Positions 27,082 through 36,239 of a DNA stretch of 44,042 nt are shown here, piece after piece. Made by a program: the position numbers and the translations under genes. Location of the stretch: assembly GCA_014800385.1 (NCBI GenBank), contig JAAVGE010000058.1:1-44042 (forward strand), read 5' to 3'. Within the stretch, counting starts at the first letter, position 1. Each line of letters starts with the position of its first letter. The notes under the pieces were generated by a model that saw only the letters and a program-made list of their open reading frames with translations, was not told the origin of the DNA and searched no databases. Source of the DNA: Bacteroidales bacterium (GTDB taxonomy: Bacteria; Bacteroidota; Bacteroidia; Bacteroidales; Muribaculaceae).

Positions 27082-28256
27082 TGAGAGAATGGTTTGAAAA
27101 TCTTCCGCACCGACGTGGCTCAGGCTCATATAAATGGGATTCCACCGACCTGGAAGATGTTATCCCCCTGTGGGTGGCCGACATGGATTTCCGCACCGCA
27201 CCGGTTATTGTCGATGCCTTGCGACGCAGGGTTGACCATGGGGTGTTCGGCTATGTGAAAGTACCCGACCGATATTATGAGGTGCTGGAAGAATGGATGA
27301 GCCGTCGCCACGGGCTGCGCTTCACCCGCGAGGAGGTGCTTTACACCTCAGGTGTGGTTCCTGCTATTTCCGCTACAATCAAGGCTTTGAGCGATGCGGA
27401 GCATGATGGTGTGGTAGTCCAGACTCCGGTCTACAACTGCTTCTTCTCGTCCATCCGCAATAACCGTTGCCGTATAGTGGAATCGCCTCTTCTCCGCAAG
27501 GATGTAGGGGAGGGAAAATTCACCTATGAGATTGATTTTGAAGACCTTGAGCGCAAACTCTCCGACCCGCGCAATTCGCTCCTGCTGCTATGTAACCCCC
27601 ATAATCCCGCGGGATGTTGCTGGAGCAGGGAGGAACTTGCTCGCATGGGTGAGATATGCAAGAAGCATAATGTCACTGTCATCAGTGATGAAATCCACTG
27701 CGAACTGGTCATGCCCGGTTATACATTCACTCCGTTTGCCGTGGCAAGCGACGCTCCCTGTGTCACACTCAATTCACCCAGCAAGGCTTTCAACACCGCC
27801 GGTCTGCAGATAGCAAATATAATCACTCCCGATGCCGAACGACGTGCCCGTATTGACCGTGCCATCAACGACAATGAGGTGTGCGACGTAAATCCTTTCG
27901 GTGTGGCGGGGTTGATCGCAGCATATACCGGAGGTGAGCCATGGCTTGCAGAACTGATTGATTACCTGCATGATAATTATGAATATCTGTGCAGAACACT
28001 GCGTGAGCAACTCCCATGGTGTAAGGTGACCGAACTGGAGGCCACCTATCTGCCCTGGGTTGATGTGCGTTCGCTGGGGATGGAATCGGAGAAAATCGAA
28101 GAATATCTGGTTGAGAACCATCGTGTCTGGATCAATGCAGGTGAGATGTATGGCAAGGATGGCTATATACGAATCAATATTGCCACTTCACGCGCCATGC
28201 TCGCTGAAGGCTTGAAACGCATGATTGCAGGTTTGACTGAACTGAAAAATGGCTGA
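27078..28256 (+). CDS. MalY/PatB-family PLP-dependent C-S lyase
   Basis: 'DVIPLWVADMDFRTAPVIVDALRRRVDHGVFGYV...LLCNPHNPAGCCWSREEL...VISDEIHCELVMPG...LNSPSKAFNTAGLQIAN'. Confidence 0.94.
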   Translation: MMREWFENLPHRRGSGSYKWDSTDLEDVIPLWVADMDFRTAPVIVDALRRRVDHGVFGYVKVPDRYYEVLEEWMSRRHGLRFTREEVLYTSGVVPAISATIKALSDAEHDGVVVQTPVYNCFFSSIRNNRCRIVESPLLRKDVGEGKFTYEIDFEDLERKLSDPRNSLLLLCNPHNPAGCCWSREELARMGEICKKHNVTVISDEIHCELVMPGYTFTPFAVASDAPCVTLNSPSKAFNTAGLQIANIITPDAERRARIDRAINDNEVCDVNPFGVAGLIAAYTGGEPWLAELIDYLHDNYEYLCRTLREQLPWCKVTELEATYLPWVDVRSLGMESEKIEEYLVENHRVWINAGEMYGKDGYIRINIATSRAMLAEGLKRMIAGLTELKNG

Positions 28257-29703
28257 TATTAAGCAGATACAGAACGGTGAGCCGCTGAGTTTCGGACAGC
28301 AGTTGGCATTGACGGCAAAACTGTCAGTGCCCGCTATCGTCGCGCAGTTGTCGAGCATACTCATGCAGTATATCGATGCCTCGATGGTAGGACAACTCGG
28401 TGCCGACGATGCCGCTTCAATCGGACTTGTTTCAACCTCGCTGTGGCTTTTCTGGGGTATTTGTTCAGCAATGACAATGGGTTTCTCCGTGCAGGTAGCC
28501 CATAAGGTTGGTGCCAAAGATTATGCCGGGGCACGCAAAGTGCTTCGTCAGGCGGTCACCGCATCACTGATTTTCTCCGTCATCGTGTCGCTGATAGGGG
28601 TCGCGATAGCCTTCCCACTGCCTCATTGGCTCGGAGGTTCGGAGGCTATATGTTCCAAGTCGACAAGTTATTTCCTCATATTCATTGCAGCGTTACCGTT
28701 CCTGACCATGAACTTTCTCGGTGGAGGGATGCTCCGTTGTGTTGGAAATATGAAGACCCCCGGATTGCTCTATGCCCAGATGGCGCTGCTTGATGTGGTG
28801 TTTAACTTCCTGCTGATTTTCCCATCGCACCATTTCATGATAGGTGACTTTGCCATAACCATACCGGGTGCCGACCTCGGGGTGATTGGAGCCGCCTTGG
28901 GTACAGTGATTGCCGAGGTGATAACGGCATTGCTCATGAACTATTTCCTGATGATACGTGAGCCGGACCTCCGCCTTATCGGAGAAAAAGGGAGTTATCG
29001 TCCGGATAGTAACATACTGCGCAAGGCGTTGAAAATCAGCGCACCTATGACGGTAGAACATGCTGTTATATGTGGAGCGCAGATTGCTGTCACAATCATT
29101 GTCGCACCTCTTGGTGTGGTGGCTATTGCAGCCAACGCATTTGCTGTCACGGCAGAGAGTCTATGCTACATGCCCGGTTATGGTATAGCCGATGCCGCAA
29201 CAACACTGGTTGGGCAGAGCCACGGGGCCGGCAGGCGTGACCTTGTGCGGCGCTTCGGGTATATTACCGTTGGATTGGGTATGGTTGTAATGACCCTGAT
29301 GGGTGTCATAATGTGGCTGACGGCCCCGTATATGTTCGATTTGATGACCCCGGTTACGGCTATCCGTGATCTGGGTACGGAGATACTGCGTATCGAGGCA
29401 TGGGCGGAACCTATGTTTGCCGCCTCTATCGTTGCCTACGGCGTCTTTGTAGGGGTTGGCGACACAATGCTCCCGGCGTGCATGAACTTCGGCAGCATCT
29501 GGCTGGTGCGCCTGCCTTTGGCGGCATGGCTTGCACCGACTCTCGGGTTGCGTGGTGTGTGGATAGCCATGTGTGTCGAACTCTGCTTCCGCGGGTTGAT
29601 ATTCCTGATACGACTCGTAAGCGGAAAGTGGAACAAACTCAAGAAAATTGATAAAGTGAAAGATGAAGATATTATTGACAGTAGTTGGGAAAACCTCAAC
29701 TGA
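28249..29703 (+). CDS. MATE-family efflux transporter
   Basis: Twelve-TM pattern; 'ALTAKLSVPAIVAQLSSILMQYIDASMVGQLG...GGGMLRCVGNMKTPGLLYAQMALLDVVFNFLLIF'. Confidence 0.94.
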   Translation: MADIKQIQNGEPLSFGQQLALTAKLSVPAIVAQLSSILMQYIDASMVGQLGADDAASIGLVSTSLWLFWGICSAMTMGFSVQVAHKVGAKDYAGARKVLRQAVTASLIFSVIVSLIGVAIAFPLPHWLGGSEAICSKSTSYFLIFIAALPFLTMNFLGGGMLRCVGNMKTPGLLYAQMALLDVVFNFLLIFPSHHFMIGDFAITIPGADLGVIGAALGTVIAEVITALLMNYFLMIREPDLRLIGEKGSYRPDSNILRKALKISAPMTVEHAVICGAQIAVTIIVAPLGVVAIAANAFAVTAESLCYMPGYGIADAATTLVGQSHGAGRRDLVRRFGYITVGLGMVVMTLMGVIMWLTAPYMFDLMTPVTAIRDLGTEILRIEAWAEPMFAASIVAYGVFVGVGDTMLPACMNFGSIWLVRLPLAAWLAPTLGLRGVWIAMCVELCFRGLIFLIRLVSGKWNKLKKIDKVKDEDIIDSSWENLN

Positions 29704-30136
29704 TTACCTCATTGACGGCATCGACCGCTACATCAAACGAATAGGACATTACGTTCCGTTTGAAATGAAAGTGCTCCCCGATGTGAAAATGCCGAAAAAC
29801 GGCACCACTGACAAACAGAAGCAGTTGGAGGGTAACATGCTCCTTGCCGAACTCAAGCCAAACGATCATCTTATACTGCTTGATGAACGTGGCAAACAAT
29901 ACACCTCGCGTGAGTTTGCCGCATTTATCGACAACCGCATGGTCAACGTGGCAGGTCGTATCATTTTCGCCGTCGGAGGACCCTACGGATTTTCTCCCGA
30001 GGTATATGCCCGTGCCAACGGCATGATTTCACTATCCAAAATGACCTTCTCCCACGAAATGGTACGCCTGTTTTTCGTCGAGCAGATCTATCGTGCCATG
30101 ACTATCCTTCGCGGAGAACCCTATCACCACGATTAA
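29663..30136 (+). CDS. rlmH: 23S rRNA (pseudouridine1915-N3)-methyltransferase
   Basis: 'MKILLTVVGKTSTDYL...LILLDERGKQYTSREFA...IIFAVGGPYGFSPEVYARANGMISLSKMTFSHEMVRLFFVEQIYRAMTILRGEPYHHD'. Confidence 0.97.
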   Translation: MKILLTVVGKTSTDYLIDGIDRYIKRIGHYVPFEMKVLPDVKMPKNGTTDKQKQLEGNMLLAELKPNDHLILLDERGKQYTSREFAAFIDNRMVNVAGRIIFAVGGPYGFSPEVYARANGMISLSKMTFSHEMVRLFFVEQIYRAMTILRGEPYHHD

Positions 30137-30140
30137 AAGT

Positions 30141-30323
30141 GTGTGTCAAAATAGGCGAAGCCTCGCCGTATACAAGATTATGCGGCTGCTCCATGGAGCA
30201 GCCCTACAGGGTTAATGTGTTGATTGTCAAGAGGGTAGGGATGCTCCCTGGAGCATCCGCCGAATATACATCACTGTCCATGAACGTACAACACATAAAA
30301 ATACATGCGTATTTTGACACAGC
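30141..30323. mobile_element. MITE-like element, copy 2 (inverted relative to copy 1)
   Basis: Reverse complement aligns along almost the whole length to 11721-11911; ends GTGTGTCAAAATA/TATTTTGACACAGC; begins 4 bp after the rlmH stop codon. Confidence 0.75.
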
Positions 30324-30424
30324 ACCATAAAAAAATTAAGCCCGGTCATGAACCATTTCTAACCCGCGGATGTTATAATATCAGAAAGCAAGAAATGTGA
30401 TAATGATTGGTTTATAACGAATTT

Positions 30425-30450
30425 AAGGCTGTCGTGATGACAGCCTTTTT
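30425..30450 (+). terminator. Terminator-like hairpin in the left arm of the foldback
   Basis: AAGGCTGTC-GTGAT-GACAGCCTT then TTT. Confidence 0.65.
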
Positions 30451-30534
30451 CGTTATATTAAGAGGTTGAAAATAAGTAGAAACGAAATATGCTTGATAAC
30501 ATAAACTAATTCTCAACCTCTACTCTTTCAGGCA

Positions 30535-30563
30535 CGAAAAAAGGTTGTCATCACGACAACCTT
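30535..30563 (-). terminator. Terminator-like hairpin in the right arm of the foldback, opposite orientation
   Basis: Minus strand AAGGTTGTC-GTGAT-GACAACCTTTTTTCG; stem changes relative to the left arm are compensatory. Confidence 0.65.
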
Positions 30564-30686
30564 AAATTCGTTATAAACCAATCATTATCACATTTCTTGC
30601 TTGTTCGATATTATAACAACGTATGAAGTCTGATTGTTCACAACATTCTGCAGAAAATTTAAAAAGTTTCAAAATTCTCAAAATAT

Positions 30687-30694
30687 TAAATTTG
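30687..30694 (+). promoter_or_regulatory. Bacteroidetes-type -7 box (TAAATTTG) upstream of the TonB-dependent receptor
   Basis: TAnnTTTG match 71 bp upstream of the ATG, outside the foldback. Confidence 0.4.
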
Positions 30695-30764
30695 GATTAA
30701 ATTCAAACACTCTCCTAAAATAAATAGGGGTGTTTTACGTTAGATAAGATATATACTTGGCAAA

Positions 30765-33182
30765 ATGAAAAAATCGATCATATTTATCATACTTTCTTTC
30801 TTTACCAGCCTGGGTGTTATGGCTCGCGATGTCAATATCCACGGTAAGATTATCGACCCTGAGAACAAGCCTATGGAGTTTGTTACGGTACGCATCGGCG
30901 GAACTGCCATCGGCGGCATGTCGGGGCTTGACGGAGGTTACTCCCTTACCACCCACTACTCCGATACTATCAAGGTGATTTTCACTTGCATCGGCTATAA
31001 GGAGGTTGAGCGTAAGATTATTGATCCTCAGCAGGATGTAACGCTTAACATCACGCTGCATCCTACCAGCAAGGAGTTAACCGAGGTGGAGGTTACCGAT
31101 TTCAAGAAACAGACTTCACAGATGCAGACCATCGACGGTAAGGCAGGACGACTTATGCCTAACGCATCGGGTGGTGGCGTGGAAGCGATGATCACCACTT
31201 TGGCAGGTGTTAACTCCTCGGATGAGATGTCGTCGCAATACTCCGTCCGTGGTGGTACGTTTGATGAAAACTCGGTGTATATCAACGGTATAGAGGTTTA
31301 TCGTCCGCAGTTGGTAAGTTCCGGTCAGCAGGAGGGTCTGAGTATCATCAACCCCGACATGGTTGACAAAATCGGTTTCTCGACCGGAGGTTTCTCGGCT
31401 GAGTATGCCGACAAGATGTCGTCGGTTCTTGATATAACCTACCGCGAGCCCGAGGCTCTTGAGGGGTCACTCTCATTGTCACTGATGGGGGGATCACTCG
31501 CCTTCGGTCAACATTCCGGCAAATTCTCACAACTCCACGGCGTGCGCTACAAGCGTAACTCCTCGCTGCTGAGTTCAATGGACACCAAGGGTGAATATGA
31601 TCCCAACTTCTTTGATTATCAGACAAATTTAGTGTTCCGTCCCTCAAAACAGTGGCGTATTTCGGTGTTAGGCAATATTGCCATCAACAACTATAAATTT
31701 GTTCCGGCATCACGCACAACCAACTTCGGAACATCGACCGATGCCAAACAGTTCAAGGTGTATTTCGATGGTGAAGAGAAGGACAAATTCGAGACATGGC
31801 TCGGCGCGGTGTCGATAGATTATCTCCGTTCACGAAGCACATATTTCACCCTTCAGGCATCAGGCTATCTGACCAACGAACTTGTGGCATACGACATTTT
31901 GGGAGAATACTGGCTTGACCAGGCCGGGACCACCGGCAACGGCTCATCCGGTAGTTCCGTAGGGGGTGAATTAGGGGTAGGACGCTATCATGAGCATGCA
32001 CGCAACCGATTGAAAATGAGTGTGATGTCAATGGCTCTCAAAGGACACACCGGCATAGCCTCACACAATCTTGCCTACGGTTTCACCATGCAGCACGAAT
32101 CGATCAACGAGCGTGCCAGAGAATATGAGTTGCGCGACTCCGCCGGATATACTCTTCCCACCAATCCTGATCAGATAAAAATGATCTACAACCTCAGTTC
32201 AGTTCAGGAACTGTCAACCAACCGACTGGCACTTTATGTTGAGGACACCTATCGCCTGAACAGTTCAGTGGGCTACTTCAATATCAATGCCGGCCTACGA
32301 CTGAGTTACTGGGATTTTAACAAACAGATGCTGCTGTCACCCCGTGCCAATGTGGCGTTTGTGCCCGAACGCAACAGCGCCTGGACCTTCCGTTTCGCCA
32401 CCGGAGTATACTATCAGTCACCCTTCTACAAGGAGTATCGCCAGCCCGTGGCAGATTCCGAAGGGAACACAGAGATTGTGCTCAACAAAGATATCAAGGC
32501 ACAACAGAGCCTCCAGTTCATTCTCGGATCGGATTACACCTTCCGTGCCTTCGACCGACCGTTCAAACTCTCCGGCGAACTCTACTATAAGAAACTTAAC
32601 AACCTGGTACCCTACGAGATAGACAACCTCAAGTTTGTATATACCGGACTGAACGAATCAAGTGGCTACACTGCCGGACTCGACCTTAAACTGTTCGGTC
32701 AGTTTGTGCCCGGAAACGATTCATGGGTCAGTTTCTCGCTGATGAAAACCGATGAGTTGGTCAACGGAGTTCATGTGCCCCGTCCCACCGACCGCCGCTA
32801 TTCATTTGCCCTGTACTTCACCGATTATTTTCCCAAGATTCCACGCCTGAAATTCTCTCTGCGCGGCATCCTTTCCGACGGTCTCCCCACCACGGCCCCA
32901 CACACCACACGCGACAAAGGTTACTTCCGTGCTCCGGCTTACAAACGAGTGGACATCGGACTGAGTTACGCATTGCTGCGTGAACTGCGCGAGAGCGAAT
33001 CACCTTCAGGGCTGCATAAATTCTTGAAATCAGCATGGTTAGGTGTTGACGTGTTCAACCTGCTTGACATCAGCAACGTGTCGGGCTACTACTGGGTAAC
33101 CGACGTGAACAACATTCAGTATGCCGTGCCCAACTACCTGACACGCCGACAGATAAACGTTCGTCTGACAGTAGATTTTTAA
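30765..33182 (+). CDS. TonB-dependent receptor with N-terminal carboxypeptidase-like regulatory domain
   Basis: Signal peptide; 'HGKIIDPENKPMEFVTVRIGGTAIGGMSGLDGGYSL'; plug 'SSQYSVRGGTFDENSVYINGIEVYRPQL'; C-terminal beta-strand ending RQINVRLTVDF. Confidence 0.93.
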   Translation: MKKSIIFIILSFFTSLGVMARDVNIHGKIIDPENKPMEFVTVRIGGTAIGGMSGLDGGYSLTTHYSDTIKVIFTCIGYKEVERKIIDPQQDVTLNITLHPTSKELTEVEVTDFKKQTSQMQTIDGKAGRLMPNASGGGVEAMITTLAGVNSSDEMSSQYSVRGGTFDENSVYINGIEVYRPQLVSSGQQEGLSIINPDMVDKIGFSTGGFSAEYADKMSSVLDITYREPEALEGSLSLSLMGGSLAFGQHSGKFSQLHGVRYKRNSSLLSSMDTKGEYDPNFFDYQTNLVFRPSKQWRISVLGNIAINNYKFVPASRTTNFGTSTDAKQFKVYFDGEEKDKFETWLGAVSIDYLRSRSTYFTLQASGYLTNELVAYDILGEYWLDQAGTTGNGSSGSSVGGELGVGRYHEHARNRLKMSVMSMALKGHTGIASHNLAYGFTMQHESINERAREYELRDSAGYTLPTNPDQIKMIYNLSSVQELSTNRLALYVEDTYRLNSSVGYFNINAGLRLSYWDFNKQMLLSPRANVAFVPERNSAWTFRFATGVYYQSPFYKEYRQPVADSEGNTEIVLNKDIKAQQSLQFILGSDYTFRAFDRPFKLSGELYYKKLNNLVPYEIDNLKFVYTGLNESSGYTAGLDLKLFGQFVPGNDSWVSFSLMKTDELVNGVHVPRPTDRRYSFALYFTDYFPKIPRLKFSLRGILSDGLPTTAPHTTRDKGYFRAPAYKRVDIGLSYALLRELRESESPSGLHKFLKSAWLGVDVFNLLDISNVSGYYWVTDVNNIQYAVPNYLTRRQINVRLTVDF

Positions 33183-33219
33183 AGATTACTTTTTTTGCTG
33201 TCAAATTGGGCAATAAGAA

Positions 33220-33227
33220 TAATTTTG
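33220..33227 (+). promoter_or_regulatory. Bacteroidetes-type promoter (-7 TAATTTTG, -33 TTTG)
   Basis: TAATTTTG at 33220-33227 with an upstream TTTG about 22 bp away; about 23 bp before the ATG at 33250. Confidence 0.5.
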
Positions 33228-33249
33228 CTTAAATTTGCATAGCAAAACC

Positions 33250-33756
33250 ATGGTCATTATCACAGAGAAATTCAAACCCTCACCGAGTCTCTATACCGGT
33301 ATACTTATGCGCCGCTGGCTGGTCAACAACCTGTGGTGGCTGATTATGCCGGTTACATTGTTTCTTGGACTGGGGATATTTCTCAACGCCTCGTATTTTT
33401 ATGTTGCATTGATCTACCTCTTTTGTGTGGCTCCACTGTCACAAGCATTGGTATATTTCAATTATGTGCTGCATCCCGACACTATTGTCAACATCTTTGA
33501 GCAACAGTGGAGATTCTCGGAGCAGAGTGCAGCGGTCACCTATTATCCCACTGTGACAGTTCACGATGAAACCGTGAATCCGTTGACTGATTCATCCGTT
33601 GTGGATGCAACGAAGATAACACGGGTGAATATATCAGGCGGAAACCTGGTAATGACCCTGAACAATGATTACAAAATTTATGTCATCCCCCTCTCCTCGC
33701 TGACCGCACCGGATGACCTTAGTAAAATCTTCAAGTTCTATGAAACTGTTTATTAG
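33250..33756 (+). CDS. Hypothetical membrane protein with two TM segments (YcxB-like by weak resemblance)
   Basis: Two hydrophobic helices 'LWWLIMPVTLFLGLGIFL' and 'FYVALIYLFCVAPLSQALVYF', then a soluble C-terminal domain. Confidence 0.6.
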   Translation: MVIITEKFKPSPSLYTGILMRRWLVNNLWWLIMPVTLFLGLGIFLNASYFYVALIYLFCVAPLSQALVYFNYVLHPDTIVNIFEQQWRFSEQSAAVTYYPTVTVHDETVNPLTDSSVVDATKITRVNISGGNLVMTLNNDYKIYVIPLSSLTAPDDLSKIFKFYETVY

Positions 33757-35947
33757 TGCTTTTATATTATTGCTATCCCTACCTCTTCACGGCGCAGTAA
33801 AAGTGATGGGTAGTGTCACAGCCGAAGATGGAGAGCCCCTCATCGGTGCCACCGTTATATGGCTGGGAAGCAGCAATGGTACGGTTACAGATGAGGACGG
33901 GTTGTTCGAAATCAAACGCCCCAAAGGAGCCATGCGCCTGATAGCATCGTATGTAGGATGCGTCGCCGACACCGTTACTGTGGCGCCGGAGGAGAAAGAG
34001 GTGAACTTCGAACTGAAATATAACACCCTGAGCGAGGTGACAGTAAGTGCACGTGGCAGAGGACTGCGCCGACTGCAGGGTGTCGAGAACTCAAACCTTA
34101 TCGGTCGCACCGAACTTTTCAAGGCCGCCTGTTGCAACTTAGGGGAGAGTTTCATCACCAATCCCTCGGTTGATGTCACCTACAGCGATGCCGCCACAGG
34201 AGCGAAGCAGATACGCCTGTTGGGACTGTCGGGAAGTTATGTGCAGATGCTTACTGAAAACATACCCAACTTCCGCGGTGTCTCCGCACCCTATTCGTTA
34301 GGCTATGTTCCCGGTCCGTGGATGCAGTCGATACAGGTGTCAAAGGGGTGCAGTTCAGTGAAGAACGGCTACGAGTCAATCACCGGACAGATTGACATAG
34401 AATATCTCAAACCACAATCCGAGGAACAGATAAACGCCAACATCTACGGCGATTCTAAGGCAAAGATTGAGGCTAACGCCGACGGTAACATACACATCAC
34501 CGACAAACTCTCAACCGCCCTGTTGCTTCACTACGAGGATGCCCTCGCCGACCACGACTCAAACAAAGACGGCTTCTCAGACTCGCCACGTGTGCGTCAG
34601 GTCAACGCACTCAACAGATGGGCTTATTTCTCACCCCGCTACATAATGCAGACATCGTTCAACGTCATTGATGAAAGGCGTAAGTCAGGTGTCAGCGGAC
34701 ATCATGACCATTCCCTCAGCGAAGATCAACTCCAGCAGATGGCAACCTACGGCAATATGCTCATCAACAGCCGCAGATATGACCTGTGGACCAAGAACGC
34801 CTTTGTCATAAATCCCGACGACGGACGAAACGTAGCCCTTATGCTGAACTACTCCAACCAGACCAACGACGGGATATACGGGAAGCGTGACCTCGACCTT
34901 TACCAATCCACTTTCTACGGTTCGCTGATGTTTGAGACCAATGCCAATGCACCTCATTCATTGTCAACCGGGGTCAGTCTGAATCATGACCACATACGAA
35001 GCAACTCCACATCGGCCGATAACAGATTCCGTACAACCGAGACCGTTCCCGGAGTATATGCCCAGTACACCTATAACCACGATGACAAGTTCGTAGCAAT
35101 GTTGGGGCTCAGATATGACCACAGCAATCTTTACGGCAGTTTCATCACCCCGCGTGCCCACCTGAAATGGAGCATCCTGCCCAACCTGTCACTTCGCGGT
35201 TCAGCCGGAAAAGGATACCGCACGGTCAGCACCCTGGGTGAATATTCCTATCTGCTCACCTCAAGTATGCCGGTGAATTTCAGTTCACCGTTCGGTCGTG
35301 ACGAGGCCTGGAACTTCGGTGCATCAGCCTCCTGGTCCTTCTCACTGTGGAACAGAAACTTCAGTGTGTCAGGCGAATATTACTACACCACATTTGACAA
35401 GCAACTGATAGCCGACCGTGAAAGCAACCCCGGGGAGATATTCATCATTCAGTCAGATGACCGCTCCTACTCCCACACAATCCAGATTGAAGCCACTGCC
35501 GAACCGTTCAAAGGGTTCACCGTAACGGGAGCATACCGCTACAATGACGTACGCGAAACATATTCCGGAGAACTGACCCGCAAGGCACTTGTGCCACGCT
35601 ACAAAGGTCTGCTCACCGCCTCCTATACCACACCCCTGGAACTGTGGCAGTTCGATGCCACGGTGCAGTTCAACGGGGGAGGACGTATGCCGGTGGCTCC
35701 GGTGTTCAACAATACTCCGGCCTGGGGCACAACCTTCCGGGCATACACCCGTCTCAACCTCCAGATCACCCGCCACTGGCGCAACATCTCCGTGTATGTC
35801 GGAGGTGAGAACCTGACAGGCTTCAAACAGAAAAATCCTGTGGTATATCTTCCCGGCGATAATTTCTATGACCCCACAATGGTGTGGGGCCCGGTCCACG
35901 GAGCCATGTTCTACGCCGGGTTTCGGCTTAACCTGAAAAAACAATAA
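33740..35947 (+). CDS. TonB-dependent receptor, putative metal-related
   Basis: Signal peptide MKLFISAFILLLSLPLHG; CarboxypepD_reg-like 'VKVMGSVTAEDGEPLIGATVIWLGSSNGTVTDEDGLFEI'; beta-barrel C-terminus. The internal Met at 33740 is the likely start. Confidence 0.9.
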   Translation: MKLFISAFILLLSLPLHGAVKVMGSVTAEDGEPLIGATVIWLGSSNGTVTDEDGLFEIKRPKGAMRLIASYVGCVADTVTVAPEEKEVNFELKYNTLSEVTVSARGRGLRRLQGVENSNLIGRTELFKAACCNLGESFITNPSVDVTYSDAATGAKQIRLLGLSGSYVQMLTENIPNFRGVSAPYSLGYVPGPWMQSIQVSKGCSSVKNGYESITGQIDIEYLKPQSEEQINANIYGDSKAKIEANADGNIHITDKLSTALLLHYEDALADHDSNKDGFSDSPRVRQVNALNRWAYFSPRYIMQTSFNVIDERRKSGVSGHHDHSLSEDQLQQMATYGNMLINSRRYDLWTKNAFVINPDDGRNVALMLNYSNQTNDGIYGKRDLDLYQSTFYGSLMFETNANAPHSLSTGVSLNHDHIRSNSTSADNRFRTTETVPGVYAQYTYNHDDKFVAMLGLRYDHSNLYGSFITPRAHLKWSILPNLSLRGSAGKGYRTVSTLGEYSYLLTSSMPVNFSSPFGRDEAWNFGASASWSFSLWNRNFSVSGEYYYTTFDKQLIADRESNPGEIFIIQSDDRSYSHTIQIEATAEPFKGFTVTGAYRYNDVRETYSGELTRKALVPRYKGLLTASYTTPLELWQFDATVQFNGGGRMPVAPVFNNTPAWGTTFRAYTRLNLQITRHWRNISVYVGGENLTGFKQKNPVVYLPGDNFYDPTMVWGPVHGAMFYAGFRLNLKKQ

Positions 35948-35957
35948 AACTATAATT

Positions 35958-36239
35958 ATGAAAAAAATCATTCTCTTCACCGTGGCAACGGTTATGGCGT
36001 TGACAGCATACGCAAAGGATATCAAAACAGTGACATTCACCGTTGACCCACCCATGCACTGCGAAAAATGCGAAGCCCGCATCAAAAACCAATTGAAGTT
36101 TGAGAAAGGAATCAAGAAAATCGATGCTTCGGCTGAAAAACAGACTGTCACCGTGGTATATGACGCCGACAAAACATCCACGGCAAAACTGTCCGTATCA
36201 CTGAAAAAAATCGGCTATGCCGCTAAAATAAAGAAATGA
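35958..36239 (+). CDS. Periplasmic heavy-metal-associated (HMA) domain protein
   Basis: Signal peptide followed by 'VTFTVDPPMHCEKCEARIKNQLKFEKGIKKIDASAEKQTVTVVYDADKTS'; MxCxxC motif. Confidence 0.88.
   Translation: MKKIILFTVATVMALTAYAKDIKTVTFTVDPPMHCEKCEARIKNQLKFEKGIKKIDASAEKQTVTVVYDADKTSTAKLSVSLKKIGYAAKIKK

Larger units (their letters stand above)
30371..30618. repeat. Long inverted repeat (foldback) with ~84-bp arms and 80-bp spacer
   Basis: 30371-30453 is the near-perfect inverse complement of 30534-30618 (e.g. 'gcaagaaatgtgataatgattggtttataacgaatttaaggYtgtcgtgatgacaRcctttttcgt'). The spacer itself contains AGAGGTTGA/TCAACCTCT. Confidence 0.9.

Noticed and set aside
30139-30330. Plus-strand 63-aa ORF after rlmH
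   Set aside because: Lies entirely within the MITE-like repeat and has no recognisable protein features.
30454-30533. Phase-variable invertible promoter controlling the TonB-dependent receptor
   Set aside because: No TAnnTTTG promoter was found in the spacer in either orientation, and a candidate promoter lies outside the foldback at 30687. Retained only as one hypothesis to test, not called.
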